This document shows positions 40,935-49,833 of a DNA stretch of 64,000 nucleotides, piece by piece. A program made the position numbers and the translations under genes. The stretch spans positions 62,001 through 126,000 of the forward strand of contig CALVYH010000003.1 of NCBI GenBank assembly GCA_944372115.1, in the 5' to 3' direction. Below the pieces are notes generated by a model. It ran no database searches and was not told the origin of the DNA. It saw nothing but the letters and a program-made list of their open reading frames with translations. This DNA comes from an uncultured Bacilli bacterium (GTDB lineage: Bacteria > Bacillota_I > Bacilli_A > RFN20 > CAG-826). Each line of letters opens with the position of its first letter. Positions within the stretch are counted from its first letter, which is position 1.

Positions 40935-43649
40935 ATGCTTAAAATAAGAAATATCACAAAATATTACTCAAAAAACGGTAATAAATTTGTGATTTTAAAA
41001 GGAATAAATTTAGATTTTTCTAATCAAGGATTATATGTTATTTTAGGTCCTTCAGGTAGTGGAAAATCTACTTTTTTGAATTTAATTGGGAAAATAGATA
41101 AACCTAGTGAAGGTGCTATATTTTATAATGATTTAAATATCAATGAATTTAATGAAAAAGACACTAATAATTATCGATTAAATGATATCGGATTTATTTT
41201 TCAACAATATAATTTAATTTCCAATTTAACAGTTGAAGATAATATTTTATTAGGGTTAGAAAATCATAAAATTAAAAAGAAAGATAAAGATAGATTAGTC
41301 GAAGAAATATTAAAAAAACTCGATTTATTAGGTTATAAAAAGAAAAAGGTTAATCTTTTAAGTGGTGGAGAACAACAAAGAGTCTCTATTGCTAGAGCAT
41401 TAATAAAAAATCCTTCTACTATTTTAGCTGATGAACCTACTGGTGCTTTAGATCATAAAAATAGTGAAATAATAATGAATCTTTTAAAAGAAATTTCTAC
41501 TACAAAATTAGTCATTTTAATTACTCATAACGAAGAATTAGCTAGACTATATGCAGATGAAATTATTTATTTAAAAGATGGAAAAGTTTCTAATAAGGAA
41601 ATAATAAATTCAGAAATTTTAAATAATTTTGATATAAAAAGTGATAGAAAAGAATTTAAAAAAAGCAATTTTTCTTTTTTAAATAGTTTAAAAATTACAA
41701 CTAAGAATATTTTTTCAAAAAAAGTTAGAAGTTTTTTAACACTTTTAGGTTCTTCTTTTGGATTGATTGGATTATCTTTAGTTTTGGCTTTATCTAGTGG
41801 TGTAAATAATTATGTAAAAAGAGTAGAAAAAGAAGCTTCTATGATGCTTCCTATAACTATTCCAATTATTACTGAGGTTGATAATTCCTCAATAGATTCT
41901 TCTTTAATTGAGTTTCCTAGCGGTGATTTTATTTATGCTAATGATAATGTTTTAAGCAAAAATGAAGTAAAAATTAATTATTTAAGTGAAAAATATATTA
42001 ATTATCTAAATTATATTAAAAATAATACTCCTTATATGGAAGATTTTATTATCAATAGAAGTGAAGATTATTCATTAAAAATAATAGGTAAAAATATAAG
42101 CGATGAAATATATTTAATAGATAACACAAAAGAATTTTCAACAAATAGAAATAATGCGATTTCTAAGTTTTTTTATTCATCTAACACAACTTTTCATCCT
42201 ATGAATGGAAGTGAAGATTATATAAAAGAAAATTATGATTTATTGTGTGGTAATTATCCAAATTTTAATAATAGAAACGAGGCAATACTTGTATTAGATG
42301 AATATAATTCGCTTCCACGTGAAATGTTTTCAATACTAGGTTTTGAAGGATTTATGAGTATTAATTTTGAAGACATGGTAAATAAAACATACAAATTATT
42401 AAATAATGACGAATATTATAATTTAAATAAAAATTTAGATGTTTATGGTCCAAATGGATTTCCACGTGAAATATATACTATAAATGTTAAAAAAATGAAC
42501 ATGATATTTAATGATGAAAATATAGGTCAAGAAATAAAGATTGTTGGAATAGTAAGACCAAAAGAAGGATTAACCCTTTCTTCCTTAGGAAGTGGAGTTT
42601 GCTATCAAAAAAGTTTAATTGAGGGTATATTAAACAAGAATTTAAATAGTGATGTAAATAAAAAAATCACTCAAAATTTTGTTTTTAAAAGTTATCAAGA
42701 GCCTAGTTATTTTAAAAATGCAATTTTAAATCTTTATAGAGAATTTGATATGTATGATGATGTATATGGAGCAGACGGAATAAGTGTTTTAGCCTCTAGA
42801 ATAAACTCTTTAATAAATAATTATTTTGATTTTTATTCTCCAACAAACGGGAATTTATTGGTTAATGGAATTGAAGATTTTATGAAAGAATTATCCTCTT
42901 CAGGAATAAATTTAAATTCAAATTATGTTTTTGAAGTTGGAATAAAAGAATCTATGATGAAAATTTTAGGTTATTTAGAAAATCAAAATTATTCTGAATT
43001 TTATGATTCTTTCATTAATTTTATTTCATTTTTAAACAACTATTCACAAATTGAATCTATTATGATTTATCCAAAAGATTTAGATTCAAAAGATCAAATT
43101 TTAAAATTATTAGATGAATATAACGTTATTTCTAATAATTTAGGAGATGAATATCATGCTTCAAAAAAAGAAGAACAAGTCTATTACACTGATTTAGTTT
43201 CTCTTTTAGGCAATCAAGTTTTTGAATTAACTGAGATAATGAATATTGTACTTATTATTTTTAGTTCTATTTCTTTAATAGTTTCATCAATTTTAATGGG
43301 AATTATAACTTATTCTTCTGTTTTAGAGAGAAGTAAAGAAATTGGAATTTTAAGAAGTTTAGGTATAAAAAAAGGAGAAGTTGGACAAATATTTATAAAT
43401 GAAAGCATTTTAATTTCTCTAGTTTCTTCTATATTAGGATTTATTGTTGCTTTTTTAATAACAATCCCATTAAACAATTTATTAAATTATTTATATTCAG
43501 ATTATTATTTAGGTTCGATATTTTTTATTACATCCTATAATCTACCGATATTAATTATAATTTCAATAATAATTGGATTTATATCAGGTTTAGCTCCATC
43601 TATTATTGCAAGTAGAAAAAATATAATTGAAACTTTGAGGAATTATTGA
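40935..43649 (+). CDS. MacB-type ABC transporter, ATPase-permease fusion
   Basis: The 904-residue protein fuses an ABC ATPase (residues about 1-225) to an FtsX/MacB-type permease. Walker A is GPSGSGKST (about residue 38), the signature is LSGGEQQR (about 142), and Walker B is ILADEPTGALD. One transmembrane helix follows at about 260-282, then a very large extracytoplasmic domain (about 285-765), then three C-terminal helices. Such type VII transporters act as mechanotransmitters for lipoprotein or antimicrobial peptide handling rather than classical import. Natural ATPase-permease fusion is like MacB. The gene has two parS-like sites (42312-42325, 42459-42472). It is followed at 3 bases by the P-type ATPase gene and ends with TGA. 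A paralogue starts at 62577. Confidence 0.9.
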   Translation: MLKIRNITKYYSKNGNKFVILKGINLDFSNQGLYVILGPSGSGKSTFLNLIGKIDKPSEGAIFYNDLNINEFNEKDTNNYRLNDIGFIFQQYNLISNLTVEDNILLGLENHKIKKKDKDRLVEEILKKLDLLGYKKKKVNLLSGGEQQRVSIARALIKNPSTILADEPTGALDHKNSEIIMNLLKEISTTKLVILITHNEELARLYADEIIYLKDGKVSNKEIINSEILNNFDIKSDRKEFKKSNFSFLNSLKITTKNIFSKKVRSFLTLLGSSFGLIGLSLVLALSSGVNNYVKRVEKEASMMLPITIPIITEVDNSSIDSSLIEFPSGDFIYANDNVLSKNEVKINYLSEKYINYLNYIKNNTPYMEDFIINRSEDYSLKIIGKNISDEIYLIDNTKEFSTNRNNAISKFFYSSNTTFHPMNGSEDYIKENYDLLCGNYPNFNNRNEAILVLDEYNSLPREMFSILGFEGFMSINFEDMVNKTYKLLNNDEYYNLNKNLDVYGPNGFPREIYTINVKKMNMIFNDENIGQEIKIVGIVRPKEGLTLSSLGSGVCYQKSLIEGILNKNLNSDVNKKITQNFVFKSYQEPSYFKNAILNLYREFDMYDDVYGADGISVLASRINSLINNYFDFYSPTNGNLLVNGIEDFMKELSSSGINLNSNYVFEVGIKESMMKILGYLENQNYSEFYDSFINFISFLNNYSQIESIMIYPKDLDSKDQILKLLDEYNVISNNLGDEYHASKKEEQVYYTDLVSLLGNQVFELTEIMNIVLIIFSSISLIVSSILMGIITYSSVLERSKEIGILRSLGIKKGEVGQIFINESILISLVSSILGFIVAFLITIPLNNLLNYLYSDYYLGSIFFITSYNLPILIIISIIIGFISGLAPSIIASRKNIIETLRNY
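42312..42325. other. parS-like site 9 (inside ABC transporter)
   Basis: CTTCCACGTGAAAT has a conserved core and inner arms (TTCCACGTGAA); outer bases differ. Confidence 0.5.
42459..42472. other. parS-like site 10 (inside ABC transporter)
   Basis: TTTCCACGTGAAAT is a near-complete match, only 147 bases after the previous site. Such close pairs are unexpected by chance. Confidence 0.58.
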
Positions 43650-43651
43650 TT

Positions 43652-46189
43652 ATGTTAGAGAAGTTGAAAAAAATTAAAGATTTAAGAAACAAAAAGAAAG
43701 ACAAAAATGAAAAGAAAAACACGATCAAAAGATATTCTCCAAAATATTCTAAAGGATTATCTTCTTATCAAGTTGAAAAAAGAATCCAGGATCATTTAAT
43801 TAATAAAACTAAAATTAAAATTTCTGGAACTTATCTTCGAATTATTTGTAAAAATGTTTTTACATTCTTTAATATTCTTCTTATTGCTATAGGTGTTGTT
43901 TTAATTATCTTTAATCTTTGGACTTCAGCAATTTTCTTATTGATATTAATTCTTAATTTAGGAATTGGATTATTTCAAGATATCAGAGCAAAAAGAGCAG
44001 TTGATAAACTTTCTTTAATTGAAAAAGACTATATAACTGTTATTCGTGGTGGTAAAAAGATGGAAATTTCAAGTGATGATATTGTCTTGGATGATATTAT
44101 TTTTTGTAAAAAAGATACAAAAATTCCTTGTGATTCAATATTAATAAATGGTGAAGGTAATGTTAATGAATCACTTTTAACTGGCGAATCAATTCCTGCT
44201 AAAAAGGTTTTAAATAGTAAATTATATAGTGGAACATATGTTACAAGCGGTTCTTTTTATGCTCGAGTTGATAAAGTTGGAGAAGAAAATTATATTTCTA
44301 AACTTCAACTTAAGAGTAAAGAATTTAAAGAACCACATTCTAAAATGTTTATTCAACTCAATAGATTATTTAGAGTTATTGGTATTTTTGTTATTTGTAT
44401 TGGGATTTTAGATTTAATTGAATTTGGAGTTATTTCTATTATTAATATTGATCCTGATATAAGCAGTATTTATGAATGGTTAGTTAAAAATAATCGTATT
44501 ATTTTAACTTTAGCTGGTTCATTAGTTTCAATGATTCCTTCAGGAATGTATCTTTTAACAAGCGTTGCTTTAGCAGTAGGCGTTATTAAGTTAACAGCTC
44601 AAAAAGTACTTGTAAAAGATATGTATTCCCAAGAAACTTTAGCAAGAGTTGATACATTATGTATCGATAAAACTGGTACCATTACTGATGGTTCGTTATC
44701 TGTTTTTAACTATAAATTATTTACAAAAAATATGTCTCATGATCGTTTTGAAGCTTTAATTGCTTCTTATTGTCATAAATTAGGCGAAGATAATGAGACT
44801 TCAATTGCTTTATTGAATTATTTTAAAAGTAAAAAAATATTTAAAGTTGAAAATTATATTCCTTTCTCAAGTGTTTATAAATATAGTGCTGCCGAACTCG
44901 AAGATAATGGGACTTTAGTTATTGGAGCTTATAATTTCTTTCCTTTAAAAAATAGCGATTTAATTAAAGATTATATAGAAGAAAATTCACTTGCAGGTTT
45001 TAGAACATTAGTTGTTGGCTTAACAAAAGGAAAAATTATTAATAATAAATTACCTGAAGATATCGAGGCAATTGCAGTTATTCTTTTGCAAGATCATATT
45101 AGAGAAGAAGCAAAAAAATCTATAAAGTGGTTTAATGATAATGATGTTGATATTAAAGTAATTAGTGGTGATAATCCTTTAACTGTTTTAAAAATTGCTG
45201 AAGCTAGTGGAGTTAAAAATTCTGATAAATATATTTCTTTAGAAAATTTAACGGAAGAAGAAGTTAAAGATGCAGCATTAAAATATACAATTTTTGGGAG
45301 AGTATCTCCTGAACAAAAAGAATTGATTATTAAAACTTTAAGAGAAAATGATCATACTGTTGCAATGGTTGGAGATGGAATCAACGATATTTTGTCTTTA
45401 AAAAGTGCCGATGTATCAATTGCTTTAGAAAGTGGAAGTAAAGCAAGTAGAGATATAGCAAATTTAGTTCTTTTAAATAATGATTTCACTAAATTACCTG
45501 ATGTAGTTTTCCAAGGAAGAAGAGTCATAAATAACTTACAAAGAACTTGTTCTTTATTTTTAACAAAAACAATTTTTGCAGTTTTATTAAATGTTTTTTT
45601 CCTTATTTATGCTTTAATTACACAATTTGGAAGTTCAAATGCTCAACTTTGGCCATTCGCACCAAATAATTTTTATTGTTGGGAATTATGTACAATTGGT
45701 GTTTCAGCCTTCCTTTTAGCTTTAGAGCCAAATAAAAATATTATTAAAGGTGACTTCTTATCTAATATTATTAAAAATGCTCTCCCTCATGGTGTTTTAC
45801 TTGGTTTAGCTATCATTCTTTTATATTTAACTTTCTTTTTAGGATTACAATCTTTCTTTAATCGATTCCAGATTTTAAATATCGCTACATTATTTATATC
45901 CTTAGGTTCATTTATACCATTAATCGAAATTTCTCGTCCATTAAATAAATATAGAACTTCGATATTAATTCTAGCGGCAGTTTTAGTATTTTCATTATAT
46001 TTATGGTCAACTTTTGGTGTTAACTGGTTATTAATTAATGGAAATTCATCCGCTCCTAGATACATGAGCTGGGAAGAATATGTTTCAACTTTATTCCTTT
46101 TATTAATTTATTTAGTTTTATATGTTAGTTATCGTCTTATTTTAAAATTAAAGGAGAAATATCATGGCAAGTTCATCTTTAGAAAATAG
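43652..46189 (+). CDS. P-type cation-transporting ATPase (CtpE-like)
   Basis: This 845-residue pump uses ATP to move a cation across the membrane. The phosphorylated aspartate is in DKTGTITDG (Asp339), the actuator motif is LTGES (near residue 175) and the hinge GDGIND is near residue 575. The membrane motif after the fourth helix, IPSGMYLLTSVALAV, is not the CPx of heavy-metal pumps. It resembles CtpE-type ATPases, for which calcium transport has been reported in mycobacteria; the substrate here is open. I choose the ATG at 43652; a TTG at 43646 is closer to the GAGG and would add two residues. It shares an operon with the upstream ABC transporter and the downstream TetR-like regulator. Confidence 0.9.
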   Translation: MLEKLKKIKDLRNKKKDKNEKKNTIKRYSPKYSKGLSSYQVEKRIQDHLINKTKIKISGTYLRIICKNVFTFFNILLIAIGVVLIIFNLWTSAIFLLILILNLGIGLFQDIRAKRAVDKLSLIEKDYITVIRGGKKMEISSDDIVLDDIIFCKKDTKIPCDSILINGEGNVNESLLTGESIPAKKVLNSKLYSGTYVTSGSFYARVDKVGEENYISKLQLKSKEFKEPHSKMFIQLNRLFRVIGIFVICIGILDLIEFGVISIINIDPDISSIYEWLVKNNRIILTLAGSLVSMIPSGMYLLTSVALAVGVIKLTAQKVLVKDMYSQETLARVDTLCIDKTGTITDGSLSVFNYKLFTKNMSHDRFEALIASYCHKLGEDNETSIALLNYFKSKKIFKVENYIPFSSVYKYSAAELEDNGTLVIGAYNFFPLKNSDLIKDYIEENSLAGFRTLVVGLTKGKIINNKLPEDIEAIAVILLQDHIREEAKKSIKWFNDNDVDIKVISGDNPLTVLKIAEASGVKNSDKYISLENLTEEEVKDAALKYTIFGRVSPEQKELIIKTLRENDHTVAMVGDGINDILSLKSADVSIALESGSKASRDIANLVLLNNDFTKLPDVVFQGRRVINNLQRTCSLFLTKTIFAVLLNVFFLIYALITQFGSSNAQLWPFAPNNFYCWELCTIGVSAFLLALEPNKNIIKGDFLSNIIKNALPHGVLLGLAIILLYLTFFLGLQSFFNRFQILNIATLFISLGSFIPLIEISRPLNKYRTSILILAAVLVFSLYLWSTFGVNWLLINGNSSAPRYMSWEEYVSTLFLLLIYLVLYVSYRLILKLKEKYHGKFIFRK

Positions 46190-46706
46190 AATTCAAGAAA
46201 CATTTTTAAAACTTGCTAAAAAAATTCCTTTAGAGGAAATTGATGTTTCTAAACTTTGTAGCGTTTTAAAAATTACTCGCCAAACCTTTTATTATCACTA
46301 TAAAAATATATATGACTTAGTTCTTTCTATTTATATAAATAAAAGACTTGTCACTACAAATTTAGCATCGATAAAAGAGATAATTAAAGAATTTGTTAAT
46401 TTTTTATATAAGGATGAAATGTTTAATAAAGAAGTAGCCGATTCTAATGCTTTCTTAGCTTTAAAGGACTTTTCTTTTTCTTATTTTTTTCAATCATTTT
46501 CATTATATTTAAATAAATATGATTTAATTGATTCTTTTAAAAAAAGAAAGATTTCTAAATATTTATCATATAGTATTTCAGACCTAATATTAGATTTATT
46601 TATTGATTCATCTTATGATGAGAATAAAATTATTGATGAATGTTTACTTTTCATTGATGATAAAATAATTGAAAATATTGTAATTAATTTTAAAAATAAT
46701 GTTTAA
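46164..46706 (+). CDS. TetR-like transcriptional regulator (DhaS type)
   Basis: The 180-residue protein begins with a TetR-type helix-turn-helix, including the signature LKITRQTFYYHYKN (about residues 35-48). The C-terminal part is helical and divergent. The start lies inside the end of the ATPase gene (26-base overlap) after an AAAGGAGAA ribosome binding site, so it is the last gene of the three-gene operon. It may sense the transported substrate or a membrane signal and control the operon, but no palindrome of the TetR kind is evident at the operon promoter. Confidence 0.82.
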   Translation: MASSSLENRIQETFLKLAKKIPLEEIDVSKLCSVLKITRQTFYYHYKNIYDLVLSIYINKRLVTTNLASIKEIIKEFVNFLYKDEMFNKEVADSNAFLALKDFSFSYFFQSFSLYLNKYDLIDSFKKRKISKYLSYSISDLILDLFIDSSYDENKIIDECLLFIDDKIIENIVINFKNNV

Positions 46707-46862
46707 TTGTGCTATTATTATAAAGTCTTATCTCTTTTTAAAAAAGAATTTTTAAATTTTATTAAATATTTTAGATACACGTTGGATGATCTTTATTTAA
46801 TAAAAATAAAAAAGAAAAGATTATCTTAATAAAAAAGTTATAAAAAAGGAGAGAAGCAAAAG

Positions 46863-47993
46863 ATGAAAAAAGAAGATGTTATATCAACATTAGTCTACTT
46901 AGTAATGTTAGTAATAGTAGTTATTGTTGGTTATTTTATAATTTCTGCTAATAGCGAAGCTATTTTATCTAGTTTAGGTAATAATTCTTCAGCAATTTAT
47001 GGTTTTGTGATTATTTCTTTAATTATTGGAGTTTTAATAAATGTTATATTTGTTGAAGTTGGCCATGCTTTAGGAGCTAAAATTGGTGGATATAATATTT
47101 TATCATTTAATGTTTTTGGTCTATGTTTTTATAAAGTTTTAGTAAATGATAAACTAAAAACTAAATTTGGTTTTAAAAGTTTTGATGGTTTAGCTGGTGA
47201 AACAAAAATTTTACCTTCTAGTAAAAAAGAAAAACATAATCCAGTTGCTTATATTATTTTCCCATTTGTTTTAATTTTATTAGAATTTTTAGCACTTTAT
47301 CTTTCATTTATGTTTATAAGTGATGATTCAAACATTGCATTTATTAAATATGCTATCGTTTTAATTGCAACAGTTGGTGGATTATTTATTCTTTATGATT
47401 ACATTCCTTTTAAATTAGACGCTGCTACTGATGGATATCGTTATACTTTACTTGTTAAAAAGATAAATGTTGAAGCGTATAATACCCGTTTAGAGATTGA
47501 AGGAAATATTTTACTAAATAAAGATAATAAAAATTATAAAGTTTTTGATGAAATCACTGATTATACCGCTGATGTAAATTTCCTTTCAATTTATAATTAT
47601 TTAGAAAATTATGATTATGAATCTTCATTTGAATTAATTAATAAAATTATTAATACAACTTCAAAAGTAAGTAATGAAACAATTTTAAAAGCTAAAATGT
47701 GGTATTTATATTTACTTTTAAAAGAAGATAAATTAGATGAAGCTAAAAAATATTTTGAAGAATTTGATGATAGTGCTACAAACTATTTGAAAAAGAATAA
47801 TTCTCTTTTAACGTTAAGAACATATAATCTTTATTTAATTAAAGTTGAAAAAGCCGAATCTTTAATTGAAGAAACATCTATTAAATATTTAAAAACATAT
47901 AAAAATGAAGTTTCCACATTTAAAGAAAAAGATAAAAAATTATTTGAAAGTGATGTAGTTAATAATAATAGTGAAAATAAAAAGTCCGAATAG
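46863..47993 (+). CDS. Degenerate M50-like membrane protein with helical C-terminal domain
   Basis: The 376-residue protein has membrane helices at about residues 8-28, 43-64, 128-150 and 158-180. The segment VEVGHALGAKIGGY (residues 64-77) aligns with HExGHALxAKxxG of site-2 proteases, but the first zinc-binding His is Val64. Glu65 and His68 remain, and a later TDGYR resembles the third-ligand motif (L)DGGR. It is therefore probably an inactive relative or one with altered chemistry. The C-terminal 180 residues are helical, Lys/Glu-rich and TPR-like by eye. An AAGGAGAG site precedes the ATG. The terminator overlaps the stop codon. M50 similarity is my reading of motifs and needs a profile search. 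Confidence 0.6.
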   Translation: MKKEDVISTLVYLVMLVIVVIVGYFIISANSEAILSSLGNNSSAIYGFVIISLIIGVLINVIFVEVGHALGAKIGGYNILSFNVFGLCFYKVLVNDKLKTKFGFKSFDGLAGETKILPSSKKEKHNPVAYIIFPFVLILLEFLALYLSFMFISDDSNIAFIKYAIVLIATVGGLFILYDYIPFKLDAATDGYRYTLLVKKINVEAYNTRLEIEGNILLNKDNKNYKVFDEITDYTADVNFLSIYNYLENYDYESSFELINKIINTTSKVSNETILKAKMWYLYLLLKEDKLDEAKKYFEEFDDSATNYLKKNNSLLTLRTYNLYLIKVEKAESLIEETSIKYLKTYKNEVSTFKEKDKKLFESDVVNNNSENKKSE

Positions 47994-48008
47994 ATCGGGC
48001 TTTTTATT
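47979..48008. terminator. Bidirectional terminator
   Basis: The stem AAAAAGTCCGA / TCGGGCTTTTT (one G-T pair) overlaps the stop of the M50-like gene and lies just downstream of mscL on the other strand. Confidence 0.85.
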
Positions 48009-48027
48009 TTATAGATTTTAAAATAAC

Positions 48028-48744
48028 TTATTCAGGTTTATTACCTTCTTCATTAGATGGAGGTAATGGTTTATCTTCTACTTTAACAGAATTTTGTTTT
48101 CTTAATTCATCTCTAATTTGAACGAGTAAATCAACATCCTTTAAAGCAGGAGCACCTGGAGCAGGAGGTACTGGTCTTTCTTCTGGATGAGCAAGATAAT
48201 ATTGTTCTTGAAGTTTTGCTTCAAATTCTTTGCTCTTGTTAGAAAGATAAGTGAATACTTTAATAATAATGAATAATGTTAAAGCAATAATTAAGAATGA
48301 AATAATTGCGTTAATAAATGCTCCCCAGTTAATAACTGCAGCTTGGTTATAAGCATATGTTTGACCATATAAAGTATAATTAGAAGTAATAGAAGCTTTA
48401 ACTGTTTCAATAATAGATGGAGTAACTTCTTCAGCAGAATATGTAGCATTTGCTAATTTTTCTGCTAATTCTTGTAACATACCTTTATCAAATGTTTGAC
48501 CTAAACCAAGAGCACTATTCATGCCTTGTTGAGCACTTGTAACAGCTGGAAGAACAGTAATTAAACCGCTTAATCCACCTGGAACAGCCCAAGTACAAAC
48601 TGAGAGTAAAATATTAACTAATGCTGTAACGATTGCATTAAAAGCACCACCAATAACAACACCAGTAGCCATATCAAGGACATTTCCTCTAGCTACGAAA
48701 GCTTTAAAATCTTTCCATAAAGATTTAGCTTTGTTCTTTTTCAT
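48028..48744 (-). CDS. mscL: Large-conductance mechanosensitive channel with enlarged loop
   Basis: MscL opens under membrane tension to release solutes on osmotic downshock. I start the protein at the ATG at 48744 (238 residues, MKKNKAKSLWKDFKAF), preceded by GAGGAG. A longer frame to 48822 lacks conserved sequence. The first helix matches the family strongly (ARGNVLDMATGVVIGGAF). The extracytoplasmic loop between the two helices is about 85 residues, against about 25-35 in E. coli. A Pro-rich linker (PVPPAPGAPA) leads to the C-terminal helix VDLLVQIRDELRKQ. Length is nearly twice the usual 120-150. Transcription is divergent from degV. Confidence 0.93.
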   Translation of the reverse strand: MKKNKAKSLWKDFKAFVARGNVLDMATGVVIGGAFNAIVTALVNILLSVCTWAVPGGLSGLITVLPAVTSAQQGMNSALGLGQTFDKGMLQELAEKLANATYSAEEVTPSIIETVKASITSNYTLYGQTYAYNQAAVINWGAFINAIISFLIIALTLFIIIKVFTYLSNKSKEFEAKLQEQYYLAHPEERPVPPAPGAPALKDVDLLVQIRDELRKQNSVKVEDKPLPPSNEEGNKPE

Positions 48745-48886
48745 AAATACTCCTCGATGCATATAATAAACTAACAAAACAATAAAAACTACATGAATTT
48801 TATATAAATTGATAAATTTCATATTTTAAATATAAATATCCTAAATTATAATATTTAATATATTTGCTTTTTAGGAGTGATAAAAA

Positions 48887-49747
48887 ATGAATAAAATAAT
48901 AGTTATGTGTGACTCCACATGCGATTTAGGAGAAGAACTGATAAAGAAAAACGATATTAAAGTTGTTTCTTTACATGTTTCTATTCCTGGAGATGATAGG
49001 GATTATCTTGATGGAGTTAACCTTTTTCCTGATGAAATTTATAAACGTGTTGAAGAAAGTGGTAAAACACCAAAAACTGGAGCAAGAAATATTGGGGAAT
49101 TCATCGAAGATTTTAAAAAATATATCGATGATGGATACGATATTATTTATACAGGAATTGGTTCGAGTTTATCTTCTTCATATAATAATGCTTTACTTGC
49201 AACAAAAGAATTTCCTGAAGGAAGAATTGAAGTAATTGACGGAAAGAATTTATCAACAGGAACTGGTTTACTTGTATTAAAAATGTGTAAATTTAGAGAT
49301 GAAGGTGATGATATTCATGAAATTGCTAGAAAGGTAAGAGAATTAGTTCCTCATGTAAGTGCTAAATTTTGTATTGATCAACTTGATTATTTATATAAAG
49401 GTGGAAGATGTTCAGGCATGACTAAATTATTCGCAAACCTTTTATCAATCCACCCAATTGCGAAAGTAATTGACGGTAATTTAACTGTTTATAAGGTTCC
49501 ACGTGGAAAGTATGTTAAAGCAGTTGATTTACAAATAGAAGAATTTATGAAAGATTTACCTAACATTGATACTTCTAATATCTTCATTACTCATAGTGGA
49601 AGAATGGATGGAATGGAAGAATATGTTTATGAAAAAATTAAAAACTATGTAGATCCTTCAAATATTCATATTACAAGAGCAGGAAGTGTTATTTCTTCTC
49701 ATTGCGGTCCTAAAACTATTGGAATTTTATATATTTTACGTAAATAA
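48887..49747 (+). CDS. degV: DegV-family fatty-acid-binding protein (FakB-like)
   Basis: DegV/FakB proteins bind a fatty acid and present it to the kinase FakA for incorporation into phospholipid. The 286-residue protein has the DegV pattern: CDSTCDLGEELI at the start, the KTGARNIGEF loop, and GIGSSLSSSYNNA for carboxylate binding. A GGAGTG site precedes the ATG. It is a single gene between mscL (divergent) and a terminator. A parS-like site lies at 49496-49509. The kinase gene is not in the window, so the particular role is inferred from family. Confidence 0.93.
   Translation: MNKIIVMCDSTCDLGEELIKKNDIKVVSLHVSIPGDDRDYLDGVNLFPDEIYKRVEESGKTPKTGARNIGEFIEDFKKYIDDGYDIIYTGIGSSLSSSYNNALLATKEFPEGRIEVIDGKNLSTGTGLLVLKMCKFRDEGDDIHEIARKVRELVPHVSAKFCIDQLDYLYKGGRCSGMTKLFANLLSIHPIAKVIDGNLTVYKVPRGKYVKAVDLQIEEFMKDLPNIDTSNIFITHSGRMDGMEEYVYEKIKNYVDPSNIHITRAGSVISSHCGPKTIGILYILRK
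49496..49509. other. parS-like site 11 (inside degV)
   Basis: GTTCCACGTGGAAA matches Bacillus parS (core GTTCCACGTGGAA) especially well; both arms are conserved. Confidence 0.6.
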
Positions 49748-49765
49748 TTTATATTTAAAAATAAT

Positions 49766-49803
49766 AAAAACCTCTTATTCAAAACTAAGAATAAGAGGTT
49801 TTT
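49766..49803. terminator. Bidirectional terminator between degV and tldE
   Basis: A perfect 15-bp stem (AAAAACCTCTTATTC / GAATAAGAGGTTTTT) with an 8-base loop stands between converging genes. Confidence 0.92.
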
Positions 49804-49833
49804 ATAATTAAAATATATAAATTTATTTAAAAA

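Noticed and set aside
48745-48822. N-terminal extension of MscL
   Set aside because: GAGGAG precedes the inner ATG at 48744, and the extra 26 residues contain no conserved MscL sequence.
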